Source of the DNA: Isoptericola peretonis
GTDB taxonomy: Bacteria > Actinomycetota > Actinomycetes > Actinomycetales > Cellulomonadaceae
NCBI GenBank assembly: GCA_023241745.1
Contig: JALQCY010000004.1
Coordinates: 62,001 to 126,000 of the forward strand
DNA length: 64,000 nt
Reading direction: 5' to 3'
The notes under the pieces are model-generated. The model saw nothing but the letters and a program-made list of their open reading frames with translations. It was not told the origin of the DNA and did no database searches. This document shows positions 1 through 8,828 of this stretch, piece after piece; position 1 is the stretch's first letter, and each line of letters opens with the position of its first letter. The position numbers and the translations under genes were made by a program.

Positions 1-695
1 TGTACCTCGAGCCGGCGGTCGAGAGCGACGAGCTGTTGGTCATGTTCTCGGGCTTTCACGGACGAGAGACCGAGGGCATCCCTGGCATGTTCAATTACGT
101 GCGTGCCGTCGAGTCGGTCGAGATGCACCGGCTCTTCATCCTCGACGACTACCAGGGGCTTCCCTGCTACTACATCGGGCGTGGAGGCCGGCGAGACTAC
201 GAGGTCGCGGTCGCGACGCTGATCTTCGACCGGATGGCCGCCCTGGGCATCGAGGCCAGGAAGGTGACGCTCGCCGGGTCGTCCAAGGGCGGGAGCGCCG
301 CGGTCTACTTCGCGGTGCGCTACGGGTTCGGCCGCGCGCTGCCCGGGGGAGCCCAGTACCGGGTCGGTTCCTACCTGCACGGGCTGAGCAGCTGGTCCCG
401 GAACGAGCTGCTGTCACCGATCTGCGGCACGACCGACGTCGAACGCGCCAGGGACGAGCTGGACACGGTGTTCGCGGACGCAGTTCGTGGTGGCTCGCGA
501 GAGACGTGCGTGACGATCCACATCGGGAGCGGTGATCCGACGAGGGAGAAGCACATCGCACCGCTGGTCGAGGACCTGGCCGAGCGTGGGATCGACCACC
601 GTGTCGAGGTCGACGACTACGCGAACCACGGCGAGCTCGCGACCTACTACCCGCCGTTCTTGCTCCGCGAGCTCGGACGGGTGTCGGGCGCCTGA
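1..695 (+). CDS. Alpha/beta-hydrolase-like protein, 5' end cut by window
   Basis: The reading frame is open from the first bases, so the N-terminus lies outside the window; about 231 residues are visible. The segment LLVMFSGFHG looks like a first core beta strand, and the motif TLAGSSKGGSAA is a nucleophile-elbow pattern (G-x-S-x-G-G) as in alpha/beta hydrolases and Asp2-like accessory proteins of surface glycan systems. A late histidine (YANHGELA) could complete a triad. No signal peptide is visible in this part. Its 3' end overlaps the convergent glycosyltransferase by 49 nt. Being at the edge of a glycopolymer locus, it may modify a surface polysaccharide; that role is inference. The C-terminal half of the DUF6270 protein at 1762-3384 has a similar layout. 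Confidence 0.7.
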   Translation, partial: YLEPAVESDELLVMFSGFHGRETEGIPGMFNYVRAVESVEMHRLFILDDYQGLPCYYIGRGGRRDYEVAVATLIFDRMAALGIEARKVTLAGSSKGGSAAVYFAVRYGFGRALPGGAQYRVGSYLHGLSSWSRNELLSPICGTTDVERARDELDTVFADAVRGGSRETCVTIHIGSGDPTREKHIAPLVEDLAERGIDHRVEVDDYANHGELATYYPPFLLRELGRVSGA

Positions 696-1756
696 CGAAA
701 GCGCTCCAGCGCCGCCACCTCGTACGCCGCGACGAGTCGTCTGGTGAGGGAGTCGGGGTCGAAGGTGAGCTCGGCGATGCGGCGGTGCGCGTAGGAGTAC
801 TCGTCAGCGATCTCGGGATTGTCCAGGGCGCGTGTGCACGCACCGAAGAAGTCCTCGCCCATCACCCGTTCGCCGGGTCGACCGTAAAGCGCGGAGCGGG
901 CATCCCCGAACGGCGCCATCGCGTACGAACCGATCTGCCGGGTCATGACCGTCGGGATGCCGCTGATCATAGCGTCCACGGCGGCGCGCCCTGGTGCGAT
1001 GACGGCGGCGGCCCGCGCGTACTGTACCGCGAGCCCGGCAGCGTCCAACCAACCCAGCAGGGAGATCGGCGGGGCGCCCGGGTGGCTCCAGCGCCTGGCG
1101 ATTGTCGCTACGAGGTCGCGGACACCGGTCCCCGTGCCGGCGATCGCCACGTCCCAGCGTCGGTCGCCGCGGTCGTTGGCTGCGGTGACGAACTCGTCCA
1201 GAAGCTGGGCGACCGGGGCGAAGTCGCGATCGATCCGTGAGACGACGAGCAGCGTCCGTCTCCCCGAGGGGTTGGCCCGGCGTGCGACGTCGGGCGTCAG
1301 CTTCCGGTGATTCTCGATCGTGCGGACGGCTGCCGGGTCGACGCCCGGCACAGCCTTGAGGCGGTCGGTGATGGCGTCGGTGACCCCGATGATCACGGAC
1401 GCGTCTTGGTGCCAGGCCTGGACGTCGTCCAGGTACCACCCGTGGATGGTCGCGACGAGCGGTACCTGCCACGCCTTCGCGGCCTGAACTGCGAAGGCAC
1501 GCGCTGCGAAGGGGTGCGTATGGATGAGGTCCCAGGGGCCTTTCGCGCCGAGCTCGGCGATCGCTTCGTCAGGGTGCTCCAGAACGGACGGGAGGGTGTC
1601 GACCCCCGCTGCCTGGAGGCCGTCGAGGAAGGCCCCCGCCTTGCCGGTCACCGTGACATGGATGCCATAGGCGCGGGTCGCGAGCGCGGTCTCCTTGATG
1701 TGGTCGAACAGGCCGCCGCGGGCCGCGACGTACGTCGCCGGCATAAGGACGCGCAT
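647..1756 (-). CDS. Glycosyltransferase, GT4-like (GT-B fold)
   Basis: A 369-residue protein starting MRVLMPATYVAARGGLFDHI, the typical N-terminal strand and glycine-rich acceptor loop of GT-B enzymes. LIHTHPFAAR and VATIHGWY resemble the conserved IHxH region of GT4 enzymes, and the C-terminal half carries a nucleotide-sugar domain (RRTLLVVSRIDRDF, then AAAVIAPGRAAVDAMISG). No membrane segment is seen, so it is probably cytoplasmic or membrane-peripheral. It follows the DUF6270 gene after 5 nt in the same direction, so it is likely the last gene of the wzm-wzt-wecB-DUF6270-GT operon, adding a sugar to the exported chain. Donor and acceptor cannot be told from sequence. Confidence 0.8.
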   Translation of the reverse strand: MRVLMPATYVAARGGLFDHIKETALATRAYGIHVTVTGKAGAFLDGLQAAGVDTLPSVLEHPDEAIAELGAKGPWDLIHTHPFAARAFAVQAAKAWQVPLVATIHGWYLDDVQAWHQDASVIIGVTDAITDRLKAVPGVDPAAVRTIENHRKLTPDVARRANPSGRRTLLVVSRIDRDFAPVAQLLDEFVTAANDRGDRRWDVAIAGTGTGVRDLVATIARRWSHPGAPPISLLGWLDAAGLAVQYARAAAVIAPGRAAVDAMISGIPTVMTRQIGSYAMAPFGDARSALYGRPGERVMGEDFFGACTRALDNPEIADEYSYAHRRIAELTFDPDSLTRRLVAAYEVAALERFRQAPDTRPSSRSKNGG

Positions 1757-1761
1757 CCGGC

Positions 1762-3384
1762 CTACTGCCGCACTCCGGCGCTCAGCGCCTCTAGGGTGAC
1801 TCGGGCCATCTCCTCGAGCGTCGCTGGCGCGAGCTTGCGCTTCTCATCGTGGTAAGTGAGGACGCGGGAGCTGCGTGCGTCGATGGCGCTGCCCTCCTCC
1901 ATGAGGTCGCCGATGACCTTGAGCTGGCCCTCCCACTGCTGGGGGTGGGCGGTGTTGACGAGCGCCGTGATCCTCGGCCGGGGGCGACCGGGCGTCTGCG
2001 TGTGGGCGCGGACGTCGATCCGCGCTGGGTCGGGCTCACCGGAAGGGAACACGCGAGAGACGATCGCCCGGGTCGATGGGCTCTGCCTGTCGTGCCACCC
2101 CAGGTCGGGGTTCGACAGCACGGCGTGCCGCGCGTTCTCACGGATGGCCAGCTGGAGGGCGATGAACCCTCCGGCCCCGGAGCCCAGGTACACCCGCATT
2201 GACCCGTCGTCCCCGTCGACGTCGTTGATCAGCGCGAGAAGCGCGTCGATGCCGGAGGTGCGCTCGTCGCCCAGGCCCCAGCCGATGACCGGCGGGTCGT
2301 CGACGAGCAGGGTCGGGTCGTTGACGAACAGGAGGTTGGCGTGGTCGTCGAGATCGAGGTCGGTCCGGACCCAGGGCTTGTCGCGCACGTTGTTCGCGGT
2401 GAGCGTCTCGACGACGACGACTGTGGGCAGCGCGGAGTTTACGTAGCGGGCCTCGGAGACGACCTGCAGCGTGCCGACCGTCGACACCTCGCGGACGTCG
2501 TCCGAGTCCGTCGAGGGCTTGCTCGGCACGGGCTCGAGGTCGGCGACTGCCGAGGGCGGCTCGTGCTGCGCGGGCTGTGCCACCGGCGGCGGCGACGTGG
2601 GTGCCACGGTCCGGGTCTGCTGGCTGGTAGGCAGGGCGACCGGCGGGGCGCTCGACGCGAGCCGCGACCGGATACCGCGCGCGAGTGTCCGGTAGGTCTC
2701 GTCGTCGTAGTGGAACGGGGCGAGCCCCCACTTGTGGGCGACGTCGCCGTACACCGGCGAGGCGGTCAGACGCGGGGAGCCGAGGATCTGCTCGACGAAT
2801 TGCAGGTAGCGCTCGAAGGCCTGGTTCGCCTGCTCTGCAGGGATTCCGTAGCTCGCGGGTGTCGGCCGCCCGTGAGTGTCCGTCGCCGCCCACGGCGGCG
2901 CGACCACCACGGACTTGCCGAGAAGCCCCGCCTGACCGAGCGTGTCGCGGAACTGCAGTGCGGCCACCTGCCACAGGGCGAAGTGCTCGTCGCTGCCGAA
3001 CGGGACGTGGCGCAGCGCGTCACGTGCGATCTGCGTCGTGAGGCCGGCGCTGTCGAGCTCGACGGTACGGGTCAAGTACGCCCCGTTGGCGAACTCGAAG
3101 ACCCCCGTGCGCTCGTCGGTGAGGTCCCAGAGGACGAGGTCGACGTCGGTGGCGGCCCGCAGGGAGGGGAAAAGGCTCCCGGAGATCGTCCCTTGGGTGA
3201 TGCGCCGCTGGAATCGCGAACGGAGACGAGATAGGTCGATCCGGTATCCCGACGCCGGGCGGGCGGCAGCGATGAGGGACTGCCGCGGGACGTACCCCAC
3301 GAGCTCCCACGATCCCTGTGGGAGGAACTCGAGGGCGTCCCGCGAGACGCAGGAACCGTAGATGAAGAGGCGCGAGGCGCTCAT
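1762..3384 (-). CDS. DUF6270 domain protein with C-terminal hydrolase-like domain
   Basis: A 540-residue protein. The N-terminal about 260 residues match the DUF6270 style: it opens RLFIYGSCVSRDALEF (GSCVSRD hallmark) and has a conserved-looking HKWGLAPFHYDDETY near residue 220. A Pro/Ser/Thr-rich linker (about 260-310) follows, then a roughly 220-residue domain with an alpha/beta-hydrolase-like layout, ending HDEKRKLAPATLEEMARV. In that domain the elbow reads YLGSGAGGF, so the usual nucleophile position holds Gly rather than Ser. The start ATG overlaps the wecB stop by 4 nt (ATGA), implying translational coupling. DUF6270 proteins are common in capsule and teichoic-type loci; the biochemical role is unknown. 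Confidence 0.75.
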   Translation of the reverse strand: MSASRLFIYGSCVSRDALEFLPQGSWELVGYVPRQSLIAAARPASGYRIDLSRLRSRFQRRITQGTISGSLFPSLRAATDVDLVLWDLTDERTGVFEFANGAYLTRTVELDSAGLTTQIARDALRHVPFGSDEHFALWQVAALQFRDTLGQAGLLGKSVVVAPPWAATDTHGRPTPASYGIPAEQANQAFERYLQFVEQILGSPRLTASPVYGDVAHKWGLAPFHYDDETYRTLARGIRSRLASSAPPVALPTSQQTRTVAPTSPPPVAQPAQHEPPSAVADLEPVPSKPSTDSDDVREVSTVGTLQVVSEARYVNSALPTVVVVETLTANNVRDKPWVRTDLDLDDHANLLFVNDPTLLVDDPPVIGWGLGDERTSGIDALLALINDVDGDDGSMRVYLGSGAGGFIALQLAIRENARHAVLSNPDLGWHDRQSPSTRAIVSRVFPSGEPDPARIDVRAHTQTPGRPRPRITALVNTAHPQQWEGQLKVIGDLMEEGSAIDARSSRVLTYHDEKRKLAPATLEEMARVTLEALSAGVRQ

Positions 3385-4541
3385 ACGGCTAGGCCATCCT
3401 GGTCGTCGGCCGAGTCCCCCGACACCAGCCGTTCGATTCGCAGGACGATGCGCCCTGCAGCTGCCCCATCCCCGTACGGGTTCGCGGCCTGAGCCATCGC
3501 CTCATACGCCGCACGGTCAGTGAGGAGGGTCGTCACCTCGGCGACGATGCGCTCCTCGTCGGTACCGATGAGCTTCACCGTGCCCGCGTCGACCGCCTCG
3601 GGACGCTCCGTGTTCTCGCGCATGACCAGCACCGGCTTGCCGAGGCTCGGTGCCTCCTCCTGCACCCCACCGGAGTCGGTGAGCACCACCGTGGCGAGGG
3701 ACAGGAGCCGTGTGAACTCGCCGTATGCCAACGGCTCCGTCACCGTGACGTTGTCGAGGCCCACGAGGTGCGGCAGAACGGCCTCGCGGACCACGGGGTT
3801 CCGGTGGGCGGGCAGCACGACCTGCACGTCAGGGAACGCTTTCGCGAGCCGTGCGAGGGCGCGGCCGACGCCCTCCATCGCGCCGCCCCAGTTCTCCCGG
3901 CGATGAGTGGTGACAAGGAGGATGCGGCTGCCGGAGTCGGCGAGGTCCTCCAGCAGCGGGTCCGTGAATGGGGTCTTCTTCTCGACCGTCATGAGCAACG
4001 CGTCGATGACGGTGTTCCCGGTGACGACGATGTCGTTGTCGGCGACCGACTCGCGCTGCAGGTTGGCTCTGCTGGTCGCGGTCGGAGCGAGGTGCAGGGC
4101 CGCGATCTGCGAGGTGATCTTGCGGTTCGCCTCCTCGGGGAACGGCGACAGGATGTTCCCAGAGCGGAGGCCGGCCTCGACGTGCACCACAGGGATGCCG
4201 CGGTGGAAGGCGGCAAGCGCGGCGGCCGTTGACGTCGACGTGTCGCCCTGCACGATCACCGCGGCGGGCTTCTCCGCCTCGAGCACCGGGTCGAGGCGCT
4301 CGAGCACGCGGGCCACGATCGTCGAGAGCGAGGCGCCGTGCTCGAAGATGTCGAGGTCGTGGTCGGGCGCGATCTCGAAGATCTCGTTGACCTGGTCCAG
4401 CATCTCGCGGTGCTGGCCGGTGACCACGGTGATCGAGTCGAGCACGTCGCTCGCCTCGATGGCCTTGATCACCGGGGCCACCTTGATGGCCTCGGGGCGG
4501 GTGCCGTACACCGTCATGATGCGCGGGCGTGAGGTAGCCAC
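3381..4541 (-). CDS. wecB: UDP-N-acetylglucosamine 2-epimerase (non-hydrolysing)
   Basis: Interconverts UDP-GlcNAc and UDP-ManNAc, supplying ManNAc for cell-wall polysaccharide. Conserved blocks are present: TVYGTRPEAIKVAPVI at the N-terminus, VVHVEAGLRSG in the middle, and LTDSGGVQEEAPSLGKPVLV near the C-terminus. I choose the GTG at 4541, giving 386 residues (the usual family size is about 370-390): an AAGGAG lies 8-10 nt upstream, and the start overlaps the upstream ATPase stop by one base (TAGTG). The frame stays open upstream to 4724, but that part lies antiparallel in the ATPase gene and has no family similarity. Downstream coupling to the DUF6270 gene is by ATGA overlap. Confidence 0.93.
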   Translation of the reverse strand: MATSRPRIMTVYGTRPEAIKVAPVIKAIEASDVLDSITVVTGQHREMLDQVNEIFEIAPDHDLDIFEHGASLSTIVARVLERLDPVLEAEKPAAVIVQGDTSTSTAAALAAFHRGIPVVHVEAGLRSGNILSPFPEEANRKITSQIAALHLAPTATSRANLQRESVADNDIVVTGNTVIDALLMTVEKKTPFTDPLLEDLADSGSRILLVTTHRRENWGGAMEGVGRALARLAKAFPDVQVVLPAHRNPVVREAVLPHLVGLDNVTVTEPLAYGEFTRLLSLATVVLTDSGGVQEEAPSLGKPVLVMRENTERPEAVDAGTVKLIGTDEERIVAEVTTLLTDRAAYEAMAQAANPYGDGAAAGRIVLRIERLVSGDSADDQDGLAV

Positions 4542-5497
4542 TATGTCTTGTCTCCTTGGTTGCGACGCCGCGACGTCATCGGCGGCCTCACGTGACGGGC
4601 AGTGTACAGACGCGACGAGCGCGGTTCCTCCACCTGGACCCGGGTCTGCTCGCGCTCGGCGAACGCGGTTTCGATGATGGTTCTCGCCTCGTCGGGCTTG
4701 TCCTTGGCCATAGCCCACGCCCACTTGCGATAGCGCAGCGCCACGTCCTCGGCCGGGCCGTCGAGCACCAGACGCCCGTGGTTGAGCCAGATCGCCCGCG
4801 TGCAGGACTCCTCGATGGTCTGGGCGGCGTGCGACACGAGGAACACCGTGCCGGCGCTCTTGCGCAGCCCCTGCATGCGGGCCTCGCTTCGCTCCTTGAA
4901 CGCGGCGTCGCCGGTCGCGAGCGCCTCGTCGATGAGCAGGATGTGCGGGTTGGACGCGGTAGCGATAGCGAAGCGTAAGCGGGCACCCATGCCGGACGAA
5001 TACGTCTTCATGGGCAGGTAGATCGACTTGCCGAGGCCCGCGAGCTCCTTGACCTCCGGGACGGCGGCCTCCGCCTGCGCCGGCGTGAGCCCCATGGCGA
5101 GGCAGCCCAGCCGGATGTTCTCCTCGCCCGACAGGTCGGGCACCAGGGCAGCGTTGACGCCGATGAGCACGGGCGTGCTCTCGGCCAGCACACGCCCCTT
5201 GGCGGGGTTCTCCAGTCCGGCGATGATGCGCAGCAGCGTGCTCTTGCCGGAGCCGTTCTGCCCCACGAGGCCGATCTGCTCGCCCGACTTCGCCACGAAC
5301 GAGATACCCGAGAGCGCGCGCACGGTCACCTTGGGGTCGTTGCCCAGCACGGTGCGCGCGGCGCGGACGACGGGGTTGACGCGACGCTTGCGTTCCGCGG
5401 CGTCCGTCGAGGGCACGCGGTACCGGACGCTCACGTCCTGCACGGCCACGGTCGCCTGCGCGAAGGGGTCCGCGACGGCGAGGTCAGACACGCCCAT
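4541..5497 (-). CDS. Polysaccharide/teichoic acid export ABC transporter, ATP-binding protein (Wzt/TagH type)
   Basis: A 318-residue ATPase with Walker A GQNGSGKST, signature TYSSGMGARLRFA, Walker B ILLIDEALATGD and switch His in VFLVSHA. The Y-S-S-G-M signature and DEALATGD Walker B are characteristic of the RfbB/TagH branch of ABC-2 polysaccharide exporters. After the nucleotide-binding domain there is only a basic tail of about 70 residues, so it lacks the carbohydrate-binding C-terminal domain of some Wzt proteins. Its start overlaps the permease gene by 14 nt and its stop overlaps wecB by 1 nt. It should energise export of the polymer built by this locus. Confidence 0.9.
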   Translation of the reverse strand: MGVSDLAVADPFAQATVAVQDVSVRYRVPSTDAAERKRRVNPVVRAARTVLGNDPKVTVRALSGISFVAKSGEQIGLVGQNGSGKSTLLRIIAGLENPAKGRVLAESTPVLIGVNAALVPDLSGEENIRLGCLAMGLTPAQAEAAVPEVKELAGLGKSIYLPMKTYSSGMGARLRFAIATASNPHILLIDEALATGDAAFKERSEARMQGLRKSAGTVFLVSHAAQTIEESCTRAIWLNHGRLVLDGPAEDVALRYRKWAWAMAKDKPDEARTIIETAFAEREQTRVQVEEPRSSRLYTARHVRPPMTSRRRNQGDKT

Positions 5498-6413
5498 AGG
5501 ACTCCTCCGCCCGCCAGAACACGAGGAACCCGATCAGCAGCGTCCCCAGCGACCAGGCACCGAGCCCGATCCACGTCGACATGGCGGGGACGACGCCGTA
5601 CAGCAGGGTGTCCCGGGCGGCGTTGAGCACCATGTACATCGGGTTGGCCTCCATGACCCCGACGATCCACGGGAAGTTCGAGAAGCGGTCGATCGAGAAG
5701 AAGACCGCCGACCCGTACAACCAGAACCGCATGGCGACGCCGATGAGCTGGTTGAGGTCCGGCACTGCCGCCGCCGCGCGTGCCAACAACAAGGACAGCC
5801 CGGTGACGAACACGACCTGAAGGCCGAGGACGGCGGGGAACAGGGCCGCTGCCGCCGTCCAGTGCTCCTGCTCGGGCAGCACCAGCAGCAGCACGAACAT
5901 CGCCGCGAGCGTCGGGACGAGGTTGAGGACGCCGCGCAGCACCACCGAGATCGGCAGGGAGGCCCTGGGGAAGGTGAACGCGCGGATGAGATTGCGCCCG
6001 CTCGGGATCGCTTTGGCCCCGCCCGTCACGCACTGGGTGGTGAACTGGAACAGGAAGACCCCGATGACCAGATAGCCGAGGAAGTTCGGGATTCCCATGT
6101 CGGCGCCGAGCACCTTGCCGAAGATCAGGTAGTACGCGACGCCGTCGAGCATGGGCTTCAGCACCAGCCACGCCTGCCCCAGCAGCGTCTCGCGCGTGCC
6201 GCTGGTGACCTTGGCCCGGGCCTCGGCCCACAGGAAGTGCCGACGCTTCCACAGCTGCGACAGGTAGGTGCGGACCGGGGGCCGGGCGCCCACCTGGGAG
6301 AGCCGGCCGGTGGAGACCACCTCGAGCGTGGAGGCCTGCTTGCCGAAGAGCTCGGCGTACAGGTCGGCAGGGCGCGTCCCCGCGCCCTGCTGAACATCAG
6401 CCTCGTACGTCAT
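5484..6413 (-). CDS. Polysaccharide/teichoic acid export ABC transporter permease (Wzm/TagG type)
   Basis: A 309-residue ABC-2 type membrane protein. After a soluble N-terminal stretch of about 65 residues, roughly six hydrophobic segments are visible (for example VAYYLIFGKVL, VIGVFLFQFT, LAAMFVLLLVL, LGTLLIGFLVFW). WAEARAKVTSGTRETLLGQAW is the amphipathic entry segment typical of TagG/Wzm. First gene of the leftward export operon. A TAAGAT hexamer (6422-6427 on the minus strand) lies 8 nt before the ATG, suggesting a leaderless or near-leaderless transcript. It is divergent from the UDP-glucose dehydrogenase gene, 80 bp away. Confidence 0.9.
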   Translation of the reverse strand: MTYEADVQQGAGTRPADLYAELFGKQASTLEVVSTGRLSQVGARPPVRTYLSQLWKRRHFLWAEARAKVTSGTRETLLGQAWLVLKPMLDGVAYYLIFGKVLGADMGIPNFLGYLVIGVFLFQFTTQCVTGGAKAIPSGRNLIRAFTFPRASLPISVVLRGVLNLVPTLAAMFVLLLVLPEQEHWTAAAALFPAVLGLQVVFVTGLSLLLARAAAAVPDLNQLIGVAMRFWLYGSAVFFSIDRFSNFPWIVGVMEANPMYMVLNAARDTLLYGVVPAMSTWIGLGAWSLGTLLIGFLVFWRAEESYGRV

Positions 6414-6421
6414 CGCCCCGC

Positions 6422-6427
6422 ATCTTA
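6422..6427 (-). promoter_or_regulatory. -10-like hexamer of the wzm-wzt-wecB operon
   Basis: TAAGAT on the minus strand, 8 nt before the permease ATG at 6413. No clear -35 is visible. Confidence 0.4.
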
Positions 6428-6493
6428 GAGTGAGCGCGGGCGGTCCACGGACGCGCTGTCATCCCACGGATGCCTCGACGAAGGGCAGCGAAC

Positions 6494-7807
6494 GTGCAGA
6501 TCTCGGTGATCGGTCTCGGGTACCTCGGAGCGGTGCACGCCGCGAGCATGGCGAAGCTGGGCCACCACGTGGTGGGTGTCGACGTCGACACGGATCGGGT
6601 GGAGGCGCTCGCCGCGGGCAAGGCGCCGTTCTTCGAACCGGGCCTGGACGACCTGTTGTCCCAGGTCATGGCCACGGGCAGGCTCACGGTGTCTACCGAG
6701 ATGTCGGCCGTGGAGGGGTCCCGGGTGCACTTCGTGTGTGTCGGCACGCCACAGCGCAGCGACGGCCAGGCCGCCGACCTGACGTACGTCGACGCCGCCG
6801 TCGAGGAGCTCGTGAGGCACCTCGGGGCGGGTGACGTCGTGGTGGGGAAGTCCACGGTTCCGGTGGGCACCGCGCAGCGGCTGTCCGACCTCGTGGCCAC
6901 CTCCCGGCCCGATGCCGCGCTCGCCTGGAACCCGGAGTTCCTGCGCGAGGGGTTCGCGGTGCAGGACACGCTGCACCCCGACCGGCTCGTCTACGGCCTG
7001 CCCGACGGCGAGGCGGGGGAGCGGGCCGCGGTGGTGCTCGACGAGGTGTACGCGACGCTGCTGGCGGAGGACGTGCCGCGCATCGTCACCGACTATCCGA
7101 CGGCCGAGCTGGTGAAGGTGGCGGCGAACTCGTTCCTCGCCACCAAGATCTCGTTCATCAACGCGATGGCGGAGCTGTGCGAGGTGGCCGGGGGCGACGT
7201 CGCGCGGCTCGCCGACGCGATCGGGTACGACGCCCGCATCGGACGCCGGTTCCTCAACGCCGGCCTGGGCTTCGGCGGCGGCTGCCTGCCCAAGGACATC
7301 CGCGCGTTCCGTGCCCGTGCCGACGAGCTGGGCGCGGGCGACGCCGTCGCATTCCTGGGCGAGGTGGACGCCATCAACACGCGCCGCCGCCGCCGCATGG
7401 TCGAGCTGGCGGTCGAGGTGCTCGGGGGCATGGTCGAGAGCGCCGAGGTCACGGTGCTGGGCGCGGCGTTCAAGCCCGACAGCGACGACGTGCGCGACTC
7501 GCCCGCCCTGGACGTCGCCGCCCGCCTGGCCGAGCTGGGCGCCGTCGTCACGGTGCACGACCCGCAGGCCATCGACAACGCCCGCGCCAAGCAGCCGCAG
7601 CTGCACTACGAGCGCGACCTGGAGGCGGCGCTCGCCGGCGCGGACGCCGTCCTGCTCCTCACGGAGTGGAAGCAGTACCGCGACCTCGATCCCGAGCGCG
7701 TGGGCACGCTCGTGGCGCAGCGCACCATCCTGGACGGACGCAACGCCCTGAGCCGCACGATGTGGACGGACGCCGGCTGGCAGTACCGCGCCCTGGGGCG
7801 CCGCTGA
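6494..7807 (+). CDS. ugd: UDP-glucose 6-dehydrogenase
   Basis: Oxidises UDP-glucose (or a related UDP-hexose) to the uronate with two NAD+. The Rossmann motif ISVIGLGYLGAVHA is at the N-terminus. The catalytic cysteine sits in GFGGGCLPKD (about residue 264), and the C-terminal UDP-binding domain includes VLGAAFKPDSDDVRDSPAL. The GTG at 6494 is preferred because an AAGGG lies 8 nt upstream and the protein then begins directly with the Rossmann strand; an in-frame ATG at 6470 has no ribosome site. The length of 437 fits the family. With wecB it suggests a uronic-acid-containing (teichuronic-like) glycopolymer, though it could act on UDP-ManNAc instead. Confidence 0.93.
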   Translation: MQISVIGLGYLGAVHAASMAKLGHHVVGVDVDTDRVEALAAGKAPFFEPGLDDLLSQVMATGRLTVSTEMSAVEGSRVHFVCVGTPQRSDGQAADLTYVDAAVEELVRHLGAGDVVVGKSTVPVGTAQRLSDLVATSRPDAALAWNPEFLREGFAVQDTLHPDRLVYGLPDGEAGERAAVVLDEVYATLLAEDVPRIVTDYPTAELVKVAANSFLATKISFINAMAELCEVAGGDVARLADAIGYDARIGRRFLNAGLGFGGGCLPKDIRAFRARADELGAGDAVAFLGEVDAINTRRRRRMVELAVEVLGGMVESAEVTVLGAAFKPDSDDVRDSPALDVAARLAELGAVVTVHDPQAIDNARAKQPQLHYERDLEAALAGADAVLLLTEWKQYRDLDPERVGTLVAQRTILDGRNALSRTMWTDAGWQYRALGRR

Positions 7808-7820
7808 CGGGCAGCGCTTC

Positions 7821-8828
7821 TCAGGACCTCGTCGGCGCGTAGCCCGTGCCGTACCGCTCCACGTTCTCGTCCAGCGTGTCCTCGCGCACGGCCCGGCCGA
7901 GCTCGGCGGTCCGCGCCTCGTCGACGAGGTTGACGGACGCGCCGTCGACGGTGCCGAACCCCGTGATGGGCACCATCAGCCCGACGACGTCGTCGCGGTC
8001 GAGGCGGGTGGCGAGCGGCACGAGGTCGAAGAGGTCCACGGCGTCGAGCGACCCCGTGATCTTGACGTTCCCGGCCATGAGCGGGATCAGCTCGGCGAGC
8101 GACGCGGGGTCGTCGGCACGCTCCGCGATGCCGGCGAGAATGCCGGTCACGGCGGCGCGCTGCCGCTCGGTGCGGTCGAGGTCGCCCAGCGGCAGCGTCT
8201 TGCGCTCGCGCACGTAGATGAGGCCGTCGGTGTTCTCGAGCGTCACGTCGCCCTCGGGGAATTCGACCACCCGGCCGGTGCTCTGCACGGTGACCCGGCT
8301 CGCGTGCTGGTTCTCCACCTTGATCCCGTCGAGGGCGCGGGTGAGAGCGATGAACCCGTTGAAGTTGGTCTGCATGACGGCGTCGATCTCCGCGCCGCCC
8401 AGCACCCCGGAGACCGTGTCGACGAGGGTGTCCGTGCCGCCACGCGCGAACGCGGAGTTGATCTTCCCCTCGCCGAGCCCGGGGATCGGCACGTGCATGT
8501 CCCGCGTGAACGAGACGAGGTACAGCGCGGACCGGTCGGCGGGCGCGTGCGCCAGCATGATCGTGTCCGCGTTGCCGCCCAGGCTCTGCGGGTCGCGGGA
8601 GTCCGTGCCGATGAGGAGCACGGTGGTCGCACCCTCGCCGAGAGGGTCGGGCGCCTCGCTGGGCGACGGCGACGGGCTGGGCGACGGCGTCTCGACCGTC
8701 GCCCGCACGGACGGCACGGTGGACGGCGCGGCGTCCTCGGCCGACGACGGCGTGCACGCGGCGAGCATCACGGCGAGCGAGGCCGTCAGGCCGACGAGCG
8801 CGCCCCGGCGCGGGGTCCTGCGGGTCAC
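7821..8828 (-). CDS. LytR-CpsA-Psr (LCP) family ligase, lipoprotein form
   Basis: LCP enzymes transfer lipid-linked glycopolymers to peptidoglycan outside the membrane. The 335-residue protein starts GTG at 8828 with basic residues, a hydrophobic stretch and a lipobox (AVMLAACTPSS), then a Pro/Ser linker. The LCP core is clear: TTVLLIGTDSRDP, NADTIMLAHA, YLVSFTRDMHVPIPG, KINSAFARGG and YVRERKTLPLGDLDRTERQR, with the conserved Asp and Arg residues. An AGGAAGG ribosome site precedes the start, which overlaps the upstream glycosyltransferase stop by 4 nt (GTGA). Last gene of the leftward GT-GT-LCP operon; it meets ugd convergently after 13 nt. Confidence 0.9.
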   Translation of the reverse strand: MTRRTPRRGALVGLTASLAVMLAACTPSSAEDAAPSTVPSVRATVETPSPSPSPSPSEAPDPLGEGATTVLLIGTDSRDPQSLGGNADTIMLAHAPADRSALYLVSFTRDMHVPIPGLGEGKINSAFARGGTDTLVDTVSGVLGGAEIDAVMQTNFNGFIALTRALDGIKVENQHASRVTVQSTGRVVEFPEGDVTLENTDGLIYVRERKTLPLGDLDRTERQRAAVTGILAGIAERADDPASLAELIPLMAGNVKITGSLDAVDLFDLVPLATRLDRDDVVGLMVPITGFGTVDGASVNLVDEARTAELGRAVREDTLDENVERYGTGYAPTRS

